From contig CM061235.1 of assembly GCA_030848705.1 (NCBI GenBank), positions 131,385,228 to 131,449,227 of the forward strand: a DNA stretch of 64,000 bases, given 5' to 3'. Within the stretch, counting starts at the first letter, position 1. Every line of letters begins with the position of its first letter. The notes beneath the pieces were generated by a model. The model was not told the origin of the DNA. It did not search any database and saw only the letters and a program-made list of their open reading frames with translations. This DNA is from Heracleum sosnowskyi. Lineage: Eukaryota > Streptophyta > Magnoliopsida > Apiales > Apiaceae. A program made the position numbers and the translations under genes. Below, piece by piece: positions 1-9,598 of the stretch.

Positions 1-446
1 TGACCACTCCTTTCTCACAAACTTCTTATTCAGCTTTCCAGTATCTATCTCATCAGCATACTGAATGAAGGTCATGAATTCTATGATTTGAGCATCTGTA
101 GCTTCTTGGTCATGACCCTCCACCTTGAACCCCAAAGCTTCATTGATTTCCCTTTCACCAAATTGAAAGTGTTTGCCTCCAATTGAACAACTAACCTCCT
201 GGAATGAGGTTCCATCTTCCCTAGCCATTGTTGATACCAACGCCGTTCTCCAGAATCCTTGCAACACATCGACATACAAGGTAGGGTTCAGGGTTAGGCT
301 TGGCGTAGGTAGGAAGTGTTCAAGAACCGTACAAAACACTTGTACCTTGGGTTAGCCTCAGCCTCAGAGGGAATGGTGAGAAGATTGGTTTCTTTGGGAA
401 TGGTTAAAGGGATTGAGGATGATACTGTTTGAGATTTGGGTGCCAT
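1..446 (-). pseudogene. ORF3 N-terminal part, copy C, with 1-bp frameshift
   Basis: This is the beginning of the third ORF of the copia family; the ATG lies at 444-446 on the minus strand (start MAPKSQ in copy A). The rest is outside the window. Compared with A (GGG in the same place) one G is missing at 297-298, which shifts the frame after about 50 codons, so the product would be cut short. Copy B agrees with A here, so the deletion is specific to C. The domain content is described under copy A. Confidence 0.85.
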
Positions 447-1159
447 TTCGAGAGTGAGAGTAAAAAAAAAAGTAGAGAATTTGTGCTTAGGTTTGAGAGT
501 TTGAGAGCAATAGACAAGATGAAAAGTTGTGAACGGTTAGAAAAGGTATTTATATGATAGAGACACTGCGATATGGAGTTATGAATGTGTACAGTCTATT
601 TGTATGTCGCGAAGTCAAAAATGGCCTGTACCGCAAAGTCTTGCACATTATATCGCATAGTCTCAGAAATGAACTATGTCGCAAAGTCCTCAAGATGAAA
701 GGATTGGGGAGACTTTGCGATATAGTAGAAATACCCTGGCTAAAGCTCTCTTTTAGGAATTTTAAGCAAATTGTCAGACTTTTACCAAATTTTGAAATAA
801 AATAAATTTAAATCAAAATTCTGTCAAATGTGGAGACTTGTCGATATAGTTATTCTAAGCCGCGAAGTCATAAAATGAACTATGTCGCAAACTCATGAAA
901 TGAACTATGTCGCGAAGTCTCACAATCTCAACAGTTTGCGATATAAGTCTGTTTGATTTGAACTGTGTCGTGAACTCTGAAAATCATCTATATAGAGATG
1001 TCTTAAAAGCTCACAACTTTACCAACAAATGTGATTTTGAAAAATATGCAGTAAAATACTGAAATATTTATAAATCATATCTCAGCTAATTTTCACTCCA
1101 AACAAATAGAGCATTTAAATACAGTGAAAATTTACTGCTGCAACTATTTACTGGCATAC
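447..1159 (-). promoter_or_regulatory. pol-ORF3 spacer with TATA-like box and TCGCGA repeats (copy C)
   Basis: This non-coding spacer lies between pol and ORF3. A TATA-like box reads TATAAATA on the minus strand at 547-554, about 100 bp upstream of the ORF3 ATG. Upstream of it (about 590-960) are some eight copies of a motif like CTATGTCGCGAAGTC, in both orientations. Two of them form a 15-bp stem at 674-688 and 711-725. The layout is conserved in all three copies. A role as an internal promoter for ORF3 is inference. Confidence 0.55.
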
Positions 1160-4100
1160 TTACTTAGAGCAACTAAATGAAGGATTGAGCATTCCAATTT
1201 CACTCACAAGTCTGTTGAAGACTGCTTCATTCAGAGGTTTAGTAAATATGTCAGCTAATTGTTTCTCAGTGGGAACATAAGAGACTTCTATGGTACCATT
1301 TGCAGCATGTTCCCTAATGAAATGGTACCTGATCTCAATGTGCTTTGTAGTAGAATGATTAACAGGATTGGCAACTATGGATATTGCACTAGTATTGTCA
1401 CACATTAGAGGAATGTGTTCTAACACTAGCCCATAATCCATGAGTTGATTTCTAATCCAAAGCAATTGAGCACAGCAACTTCCAGCAGCAATATATTCAG
1501 CCTCAGCTGTGGATGTTGCTGTGGACTGTTGTTTCTTACTAAACCAGGACACTAACCTTTGACCTAGGAATTGACAGCTTCCAGAGGTGCTCTTCCTGTC
1601 AATTCTGCATCCAGCATAATCAGAATCTGTGTAACCAACCAGGTTGAACCCAGTGCCCTTTGGATACCATAGCCCAAGATTAGGAGTCCCCTTTAGATAC
1701 TTGAAGATTCTTTTGATAGCCATCATGTGAGATTCCTTGGGATCAGACTGGAACCTTGCACAGAGGCATGTGGCAAACATGATGTCTGGCCTGCTAGCTG
1801 TGAGATAGAGTAGGGATCCAACCATTCCTCTATAGACCTTGATATCAACTCTCTTGCCTTTCTTGTCTTCATCCAGCTTGATTGCAGTAGACATAGGAGT
1901 TTTGGCTGGGGATGACTCTTCTAAACCATATTTCTTTAAAAGATCCTTGACATACTTAGATTGGTTTATAAAGATGCCATCCTCCCTTTGATGTACTTGC
2001 AGGCCTAGAAAGTAGGTTAACTCTCCCATCATACTCATCTCATATTTACTTTGCATCAACTTAGAGAACCTTTCACAGAGTTTTTCATTTGAAGAGCCAA
2101 AGATGATATCATCCACATAGATTTGAACAAGAATGATATCATTTCCATGCTTCTTGAAGAATAGGGTTTTGTCAATTGTACCCCTGGTGAATTGATGCTC
2201 AAGAAGGAATTGAGATAGAGTCTCATACCAGGCTCTTGGTGCCTGTTTGAGTCCATAGAGTGCCTTAAGCAGTCTGTACACAAAGTTTGGGAAGTCTTCA
2301 TTTTCAAAGCCAGGTGGTTGAGACACATAGACTTCTTCAGCAAGATCACCATTGAGAAATGCACTTTTCACATCCATTTGATACACCTTAAAATCTGAGT
2401 GAGCTGCAAAAGCCAGGAAGATTCTGATGGCTTCCAGTCTAGCTACAGGTGCAAATGTCTCATCATAGTCAATGCCTTCTTGCTGACAATATCCTTTGGC
2501 AACCAGCCTTGCTTTGTTTCTAATTACCACTCCTTCTTCATCCATTTTGTTTCTGAACACCCATTTGGTGTCAATAACATTCTTTCCTTTTGGAGGAGGT
2601 ACTAGTTCCCATACTTTGTTTTTCTCAAATTGATTCAATTCTTCTTGCATGGCAACAATCCAATCAGAATTCTTCAAAGCTTCTTCAATTAATTTAGGTT
2701 CCTCTTGTGACAGAAAGCAGCTATACAGACATGTATTTAATGTTGCCCTTCTTGTTCTAACTCCCTCACTAGGATCTCCAATGATTTGATCCCTAGTGTG
2801 GGCTCTGTCCCATTTCCTTGTGTGCCCCTGTTCATTTCGTTGATCTGTTCCAAGCTCATTTTGGTTGATAGGTGCATTCTCTTCTTCTCCCCCTGTGTTT
2901 GTGAACCCTTGCACAGGTGTTTGAAGAAGATTGTCAACTTCAAGGATTTCATTCTCTAGAACAGTTTGAACAGGGGGTTCATCTTCACTTTCAGAATCCT
3001 CAAGATAACCTTGATTCTCAAATCTCAATGGCACACTGTCTTGATCACTTGTTTTCAGTCCAGGAGTTTTCTTGTCATCAAAGGTAACATCCATGCTTTC
3101 CATGACTTTGTGTTGCTCAGGTACAAACACTCTGTATGCTGTCCTTTCCAGAGAGTATCCAATGAAGATACCTTCAAATGCCTTAGCATCAAATTTTCCA
3201 ACATGCTCAGAGGTATCTTTCATCACAAAGCACTTGCTTCCAAACACATGCAGGTGCTTGAAGGATGCTCTTTTTTCAGTCATTAATGAGTAAGGAGTTT
3301 TGCCAGACTTCTTATTGATTAATGTTCTATTTTGCACGTAGCATGTTGTGTTAACAGCATCAGCCCAAAAGCTAGTGGGTAGCTTTGCATCCAGCAGCAT
3401 TGTCCTTGCAGCTTCAATGAGAGTTCTATTCTTTCTCTCAACTACTCCATTTTGTTGAGGTGTTCTAGGAGCTGAGAATTGTTGAGAAATTCCTTTATCT
3501 TTGCAAAACTCATACAATGTTGAATTTCTGAACTCAGTCCCATTATCACTTCTCAAAGCAACTACAGAGGAGCCAGTACTTTGTGCTTCTTTATCAACTC
3601 TCTTGATATGCTCTATTATGACTTGGGGTGCTTCATCCTTGGAGAATAGGAATTCCACCCAAGTATATCTTGAATAGTCATCTACCATCACTAGAGCATG
3701 TTTCTTTTTGGAGAGGGACATTACATTCACAGGGCCAAATAAGTCCATGTGAATTAGCTGCAGAGGTTTTGAGTTTGTATTGAGCAACTTGTTCTTGTGA
3801 CTGGATCTTTTAATTTTTCCTTTCTGACAAGCTTCACATGCTCCATCTTGCACAAACTCCAAGGCAGGCAAATCCCTGATAAGTTCTCTCTTGGTTAGAG
3901 AGTTCATTGCCTGAACATTCAAGTGAGACAGCTTCTTGTGCCATAGCCAGAATTCCTCATTTGTGGCTTTAGTGTAGAAACAACAGACTTCTCCCTTATC
4001 TGCAGCCTTGAGATTGGCTACAAACAAGCTTCCTTTCTTCACACCAGTTAGAACAACTTCACCACTTTCCCTTTTTGAGATTGAACAAAGGTCTTCATCA

Positions 4101-4369
4101 AATTCCACTTTGAAGCCTCTGTTGGTAAATTGTCCAATACTCAAGAGATTATGCTTCAGTCCTTCAACAAATGCTACATCTTCAATAATGACATTTCCAG
4201 ATTTAACACTGCCATATCCCATTGTATAACCAATGTTGTCATTTCCAAAGGTTACTGATGGGCCAGCCTTTTCCTCAAAATGTGATAGCAGGGCTATATC
4301 ACCAGTCATGTGACTTGAGCATCCACTGTCCAAGATCCATATGACTCTTTTATTCCTGTTGCCCTGCAT
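1160..4369 (-). CDS. Copia pol polyprotein, intact (copy C)
   Basis: This is an uninterrupted 1069-residue Ty1/copia polyprotein in the copia order protease, integrase, reverse transcriptase, RNase H. Visible motifs: protease DSG at residues 14-16; integrase zinc motif H144, H149, C178, C181; catalytic triad D209, D275, E311 with the exact D-35-E spacing; reverse transcriptase YVDD near 750; RNase H YTDSDYAG and the AEAEYIA segment near 900-950. Its ATG is 11 nt after the gag stop codon and in another frame, so it should be made by reinitiation, splicing or a separate RNA rather than by simple readthrough. It is the only copy in the window with an uninterrupted pol. Gag upstream is truncated, so it could only be expressed from outside sequence. 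Confidence 0.95.
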   Translation of the reverse strand: MQGNRNKRVIWILDSGCSSHMTGDIALLSHFEEKAGPSVTFGNDNIGYTMGYGSVKSGNVIIEDVAFVEGLKHNLLSIGQFTNRGFKVEFDEDLCSISKRESGEVVLTGVKKGSLFVANLKAADKGEVCCFYTKATNEEFWLWHKKLSHLNVQAMNSLTKRELIRDLPALEFVQDGACEACQKGKIKRSSHKNKLLNTNSKPLQLIHMDLFGPVNVMSLSKKKHALVMVDDYSRYTWVEFLFSKDEAPQVIIEHIKRVDKEAQSTGSSVVALRSDNGTEFRNSTLYEFCKDKGISQQFSAPRTPQQNGVVERKNRTLIEAARTMLLDAKLPTSFWADAVNTTCYVQNRTLINKKSGKTPYSLMTEKRASFKHLHVFGSKCFVMKDTSEHVGKFDAKAFEGIFIGYSLERTAYRVFVPEQHKVMESMDVTFDDKKTPGLKTSDQDSVPLRFENQGYLEDSESEDEPPVQTVLENEILEVDNLLQTPVQGFTNTGGEEENAPINQNELGTDQRNEQGHTRKWDRAHTRDQIIGDPSEGVRTRRATLNTCLYSCFLSQEEPKLIEEALKNSDWIVAMQEELNQFEKNKVWELVPPPKGKNVIDTKWVFRNKMDEEGVVIRNKARLVAKGYCQQEGIDYDETFAPVARLEAIRIFLAFAAHSDFKVYQMDVKSAFLNGDLAEEVYVSQPPGFENEDFPNFVYRLLKALYGLKQAPRAWYETLSQFLLEHQFTRGTIDKTLFFKKHGNDIILVQIYVDDIIFGSSNEKLCERFSKLMQSKYEMSMMGELTYFLGLQVHQREDGIFINQSKYVKDLLKKYGLEESSPAKTPMSTAIKLDEDKKGKRVDIKVYRGMVGSLLYLTASRPDIMFATCLCARFQSDPKESHMMAIKRIFKYLKGTPNLGLWYPKGTGFNLVGYTDSDYAGCRIDRKSTSGSCQFLGQRLVSWFSKKQQSTATSTAEAEYIAAGSCCAQLLWIRNQLMDYGLVLEHIPLMCDNTSAISIVANPVNHSTTKHIEIRYHFIREHAANGTIEVSYVPTEKQLADIFTKPLNEAVFNRLVSEIGMLNPSFSCSK

Positions 4370-4380
4370 TCACAAAATGA

Positions 4381-6372
4381 CTAAGTTGTTTTTGGTACCC
4401 ACACTTGGTAGGGTCCAGTTGATTTAGAAACATTTTGATTAATAATTCTTCTGTCATAAATTGCATTTCTCATAGTAGGAGACTTCACTTTTTCTGTGGC
4501 TTTGGAGTTTACACTCTTAGGCTCACATGAAGTTTTCACCCTCTTATCCCTGATTGGGGACCCTGTCCTATGAGAATGCATATGTGTGTGTGATTCACCA
4601 GATTGTGCAGAGTCAAGTTTATGTTTAAGAGATAAACAGTTAGCAATCACAGTCACATAGCATGTCATGCAGTTTGGCTTACCACAGAAAGAATCATGAC
4701 TAGAATTTATGCTAGCAGAATGGTTACTCAGGTTGTCAGCTTCAACAATATCAGGCTTACTACACTTATGAGTCAAATGATTAACAGATAGGCATTTTTG
4801 ACATTGTTTCCTGGGAGCATTTGGCACATAAGCATAGTTGTTTCCCTTGTTAACACCCACTTTACCATTTCTGTTTTGTTTCCTTTTCTTAACAACTTCT
4901 TTCTTTGCTTTAGGACTCTTGACAAGATTGTCTTTGGTCTCTTTCTGATTGACAAGTTCAGGAAAGGAAGAAGTGTTCTTAGCAGCCTCATCTTCTTCAA
5001 GTAGTTGTTGCTTGATGATCAGTAGTTCCTCATCAAACTCAACAGCACTCTTTCTGAAGATGGGCTGTTCAACACTTGACAGTATGGTTGGGGCATTTTT
5101 GTTTGTAAAAGTTTCATTTCCTTTGCCCTTGACCTTCTTCCTTCCCTTGTCATTATCATAGTCAAAACCAACTCCAACCTTGCAGTCTTCAGTGTGTTCC
5201 TTGTGATAGGTTTGAATAAGTTCAGAGGAGTTTTTGAAGCTTTTTAGTTTCAGTTCAGTTTCAGCAATTTGTTCCCTAAGGGCTTTCTCTATCTGCTCAG
5301 CACAAATCACTTTGTTTTTAAGATACTCAACCTCCTTTTTCAAACCATCCAGGTTCACAGCCATTAACTCAAGTTTCTCATTCTTTTCTGTAAGCTCAAC
5401 ATTCTTAGCAGTTAGTCTATCAATTTCTTCATTAGCTACTAACATGCTAGTATGAATATTAAACATCTCAGTGCTCATATCTTCAACAGTTTGCTTATAT
5501 TGAAGGGGAGTCATATCAAGAGAAGTAAGAATGGGTACCTGACTTGAATCACCATCATCAGAAAATGCCATCAAGGCATAGTTTGAGTACTCTTGTTCTT
5601 CTTCATCAGAGTCATCCCAGCATTTTCCCTCAGCAATAAAAGCTTTGCCCTGTTGTTTCTTGAGTAGAGCCTCATACTTAGCTTCAAGCTCTAAGTATGC
5701 TTTGTCCTTCTTGACTTGTTTAGGCTTTTTGCACTCAGTGGCAAAATGCCCAAGTTCATTGCAGTTATAGCATATTATTTTGGTCCTATCCACACTTCCT
5801 GTCTTGTATCCACCCTTAGCAGCACCAGCAATCCCTTTTCCTTTATTGAAGGTGTTTGAGCCACTAGATCCACCAGTGTTTCCAGTATTGAACTTGGACC
5901 TGAATGGCTGCTTTCTTTTAAACCTTATGTTAGGATACCTCCTAGCCATATAAGCAAAAGATTTGTTTTCCATTTTGTCCAGTTCCTCCATGCTGTAAAA
6001 CTCATCTTCCTCAGGCAAATCATAGACGACCTGGACCTCATCACCAGTGTCTTTAACTTCCAGTTCCTCAATCTTCACCTGACTGATTTTAAGAGAGTCC
6101 ATTCTTTGACTTAGGTTGTCAGCAATAAGTGCACAGGAGGTATTAGCCACTAATCCTTGCTTTGCTTGAATAGATCTCTTTTGAAACAGCTCCAACTCAT
6201 ATGTCTTCAAAACACCATATAACACATCAAAACCAATCTTTGTTAGATCTCTTTCTTTAAGGGAAGCGATTCTTGGTTCCAAGTGATCTGGAAGAGTTAG
6301 TAAAAACTTCATATTGAGCTCTTCTGTTTCATAGTGTTTGTCATAGAGTTTGAGCTCGTTTATCAGCTTGTT
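4381..6372 (-). pseudogene. Copia gag, 5'-truncated (copy C)
   Basis: This is the C-terminal part of gag. An open frame runs from the break at 6372 to the stop at 4381-4383; the first ATG inside it is at 6312 and gives 643 residues, matching residues 178-820 of copy A. It retains both CX2CX4HX4C zinc knuckles, an acidic segment and a coiled-coil-like middle part. It lacks the N-terminal gag domain, so it should not assemble particles alone. The break at 6372 joins unrelated DNA. Confidence 0.9.
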
Positions 6373-8374
6373 CCATCCGGATTTAACATAAATCCTGACC
6401 CAGTTCGTATAGCTGTTACAAATAAATACTGATACTGTTAAATTAAATCAATAAATAATATTAAATAAACAGGTAATAAAATTCTTTGCCCAGGTCGCCT
6501 CGCGTACGCGAGACGCCGAGACATTCGCCCTTCGACCCGACTCGAGTCGAGTCGTGACGTGGCGGGGCGAGGCGGGCGTCGGCGGCGCGCGCGTGTGTGT
6601 GTGTGCGCGCGCGTGAGGCACATACTAACACCATGCACACCCACATGCCTTAATAGTTGTACACTACTCTTGCACATGTTTCTATATAAACCCACCAACC
6701 TCTCGTTACCATTTCTATGTGGGATACAAGTTATTTCAATATAACCAACCCACATAACCCATTTCAAGCAACCTATTTCAACTCAATTTATTTATGTATT
6801 ACACTAAGAAAATGTCTTAGATCCAAACATGAAAGTTTAAGTCCTCATTACAAGGAACAACCTCCAATTGTTAGTTTCCGGAAATTTCATCAAGACCATA
6901 TTTAAAATATGCCTCAAACTTTCCATTTTCTAACATATTGAACCTTTGCTTTGGAACCAGAACTTTGTTTAAGAGCTCTTTTTGCGTGTAAGTTATAACA
7001 TGTCAATATAATATCAAGAACAATTCACTTAAAATTATTATTCATATACTTTATAATTCCGAATATACATCTTATTTAATTTTAATATCAATAAAAGTAA
7101 AACTTTTAATGAAAATATTTTATTTTCATTCAAATATTATTATTTTTATTTTATTTCAAAACTCTATCATTAATATATTAAAAATAAATATTTATACTAT
7201 TAAAATTTAAAATCTTTACAATATTTAAAATTTAAAAGAATATATAAATGTTAGGAAAACTTCTTAAATTAATGTAAATATATCCTATTATCTAATATAT
7301 TCTATAATATTAATAGGGTAATTAATTATTATTAGAAGTTGTTACAAATAGGCTAATGCATATGTCTTTCATGGTTGAACGGTCTTCTTCTTCCACCTCT
7401 GTTAACAATCGGCTGGGACTACTCAATGAAAATCTGAAGACAACTTTTATCACCAAGATCAACTCCATTCAATAATCTCAACTCCTAATGGTCTCAGACA
7501 TTTCTGGACTAAAAGAATCTCAAACTCATATCTCAGAAAATGTCAAGGACATAACTTCTATCTCTGTTAAAGTGGAGAGGTAATTTTTGTAACTCAAAAA
7601 TCTAAATCTGTAGAGGATTTCTCAACTAAGGGGGAAAACAAGGAGAACAAGAAGGAGGAGCTGAAAAAGATATAAAGGTAAAGGAGGAGATTCAGATCAG
7701 GGTGGTAAGAAACAGTAAATGTTGCCAAACATATGGTAATGTTGGAAAACATGGTAAGGATTTCTGAGTTTGTTCTCAGGAAAAGATTGAAGCTGCTGAT
7801 ATGATTCAGGCTTATTTCTTAAAGTACATTAAAAGGTATAATCAGTTGAAGAATAAGCTGAAGCCACTCAGAGCTCAACCAGTAAGTCACTTATCAGAAA
7901 GGGATCGTGTCTATGATCAAGATTTGTTAAGCACCTTTGAAAAATATGAAGAAGGTGAGACATGTGAACTGGAACTCAAGTTTTATTGTTATATGTCTAG
8001 AGCTTAGGTGAATCAAGATAAGATCTATGTAATCATATGTTAAGTCTAGAGAAACATCTATCTTGTATTTATCTTTATTGTTTGAATCTGACAAATGTTA
8101 AATATAAACCAGAACTTTCTCTTATTTACTTAACTCTTAAAGTCTTATATTTTTCTTGTTTATTAGTTGAGTTATCCTCTAGGTATTTGGTTATTATTGT
8201 CAAACAAACAAATAAGGAGAGATTGAAAGACATATGCACTGACCTATTTGTAAACATCGAGGATTCGACTCAACTTAAATAAGAATGTAATAAGTAATAT
8301 CTTTGCAACAAAATGTCATGAATTCAATTTTTACTAGTAACAATTTTTTAGTATATTTATACATTACAGTGGTA
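6373..8374. other. Unassigned region with GC-rich, Z-DNA-like tract
   Basis: No gene is supported here apart from a doubtful remnant at 7716-8007. Bases 6490-6620 are strikingly GC-rich in AT-rich surroundings. They include a perfect 14-bp palindrome around CGCGTACGCG (6499-6512), stacked CTCGAG-type palindromes near 6537-6555, and a 31-nt strictly alternating purine/pyrimidine run (6585-6615). Around 6680 a sequence reading TATATAAACCC looks like a promoter box, so this may be part of an LTR of an unrecognised retroelement. From 6980 to 7330 the DNA is very AT-rich. Confidence 0.4.
7716..8007 (+). pseudogene. Doubtful gag-like remnant
   Basis: An open frame of 68 codons starts at 7801. The same frame extends upstream to about 7716 through one stop codon, where it reads CCQTYGNVGKHGKDF, then stop, then VCSQEK. 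The spacing of C, H and C recalls a decayed retroelement zinc knuckle, but the second cysteine is a tyrosine. The rest (lysine-rich, then acidic) is not recognisable. It could equally be chance. Confidence 0.2.
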
Positions 8375-9342
8375 TCAATACTATTATATAATAGACGAAA
8401 CATTAAAAGTTTGGTTGGTCGGTATGGTACGTTGTGATTTTACTTAATTACCCTTAATTAACTGTACTTCGTGTTTTTACTTAATTAACCTTATTTATTT
8501 ATAGAAATATATTATTAAATAATAATATTACCTATTTATAACCAATTACCTTTTTCACCTAAAATACATTATTTTTTCTATTTTTTCTAACAAATTCTCC
8601 TACTTTTTCAAATATATCACGGACAATTACCTTTTTAACTAAAACATGTTTGTTTTTCTATTTTTCTTTACTAAAACCCCTCATTTTCCAAAAATAATCA
8701 CAGACAAACCTTTAGTTATTTATTCTTAAACCTATTTTAATATTAAAATTATTTTTTTAAAAGTTTATCTATTTTAACATGTCTACTTATTTTTCTTAAC
8801 AAATGCAATTACTAAAAATATTAAAATATAAATAATCAAATACCTATTTATAACCAATTATCTTTTCAGCTAAAACACATTATATATTTTTTCTAACAAA
8901 GTCCATCCTTTTCTAAATATATCATGAAAAATTGTCTTTTACAGTTTACTTTTTCTATTTTTCTCACTAAAATCCATTATTTTTTCAAAAATAACACAGG
9001 AAACCCTTTACTTATTTATTTTAAAACGTATTTAAATACTTTTAATTATTAAATTTTAAAACATTATTTTCCAAAAATATCACGGGCATTTACCTTTTTA
9101 AACTAAATGTATGTTACATTTTTTATTTTTTCTTACTAAAACCCCTCATTTTCCAAAAATATAACGGGCAAATCCATACTTATTTATTTTAAAATCTGTT
9201 TTAATGTTTTTAATTAATTAAAAGTGTTTAGTTATTTTAACATGCCTACTTATTTTTTGCACAATTACAATTAATAAAATATTAAAAAAATAATAATAAA
9301 TTAACAATTAACAATCCGTGCATCGCACGGGTTTTAAACTAG
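8375..9342 (+). mobile_element. Non-autonomous Helitron H1 (968 bp)
   Basis: It starts TCAATACTATTATATAATAG right after an A and ends CTAG right before a T, the classical Helitron A/TC...CTRR/T insertion. Just inside the 3' end is the hairpin CCGTGC-ATC-GCACGG (9316-9330), followed by 8 nt and CTAG (9339-9342). It has no target duplication and no coding capacity. The interior is AT-rich, with repeated segments like TTTTTCCAAAAATATCACGG. Copy H3 has exactly the same length in the other orientation. Confidence 0.85.
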
Positions 9343-9598
9343 TATCAATAATATACTAAATTGCATAAAAAAACCATGTTGGCCAGTTATAAAGATAATG
9401 GATCACACCTCAGCAAAAAGCAAAGATCACATCGAGGGCATCAGATCCGATCTATAGGAAGTTAAGAAGGAAATACACAAAGTGGGCCCAAGCGAGTCCG
9501 TTGTAAACCAAAAGCTTCAATTTCCATCTTAAAGTTAGGGATCGAAACAAAACAGAAGGCGAAGAAGGAGAAGAAGAAGAGAGGAGAGGAATTGAAGA
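9343..9598 (+). promoter_or_regulatory. Upstream region and 5' leader of the LRAT-domain gene
   Basis: This is the stretch between Helitron H1 and the LRAT gene start. Part of it (about 9478-9598: a GTGGGCCCAAG-like segment followed by a purine-rich GAAGAAGGAGAAG leader) is conserved in front of the pseudogene (about 52674-52770), which supports it as promoter and leader of the ancestral gene. The Helitron ends only about 256 bp upstream of the ATG. I could not fix a TATA box. Confidence 0.5.

Larger units (their letters stand above)
1..6372 (-). mobile_element. Copia element copy C (SIRE/Maximus-like), truncated both sides
   Basis: This is the 3' three quarters of a minus-strand Ty1/copia element: the beginning of ORF3, the ORF3 spacer, complete pol and most of gag. 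It lines up with copy A at a constant offset of about 22,230 bp, and I saw only about a dozen base differences. The left end leaves the window. The right end stops abruptly at 6372 inside gag, so about 130-175 N-terminal gag codons, the primer site and the 5' LTR are missing. The bases from 6373 onward do not resemble the element. It cannot be autonomous as it stands. Confidence 0.95.

Noticed and set aside
554..805. 83-codon plus-strand frame in the ORF3 spacer, also at 22785
   Set aside because: Opposite to the element strand and not open in copy B; it reads through the TCGCGA repeats.
2966..3286. Plus-strand frames of 70-106 codons opposite copia pol (also 25197-25517)
   Set aside because: They are antisense shadows of the pol coding sequence and are repeated in A and C only because the copies are nearly identical.
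4370..4400. Programmed -1 frameshift from gag to pol
   Set aside because: The only candidate (CCA AAA ACA) is not a proper slippery heptamer, and the -1 frame meets TGA directly before the pol ATG.
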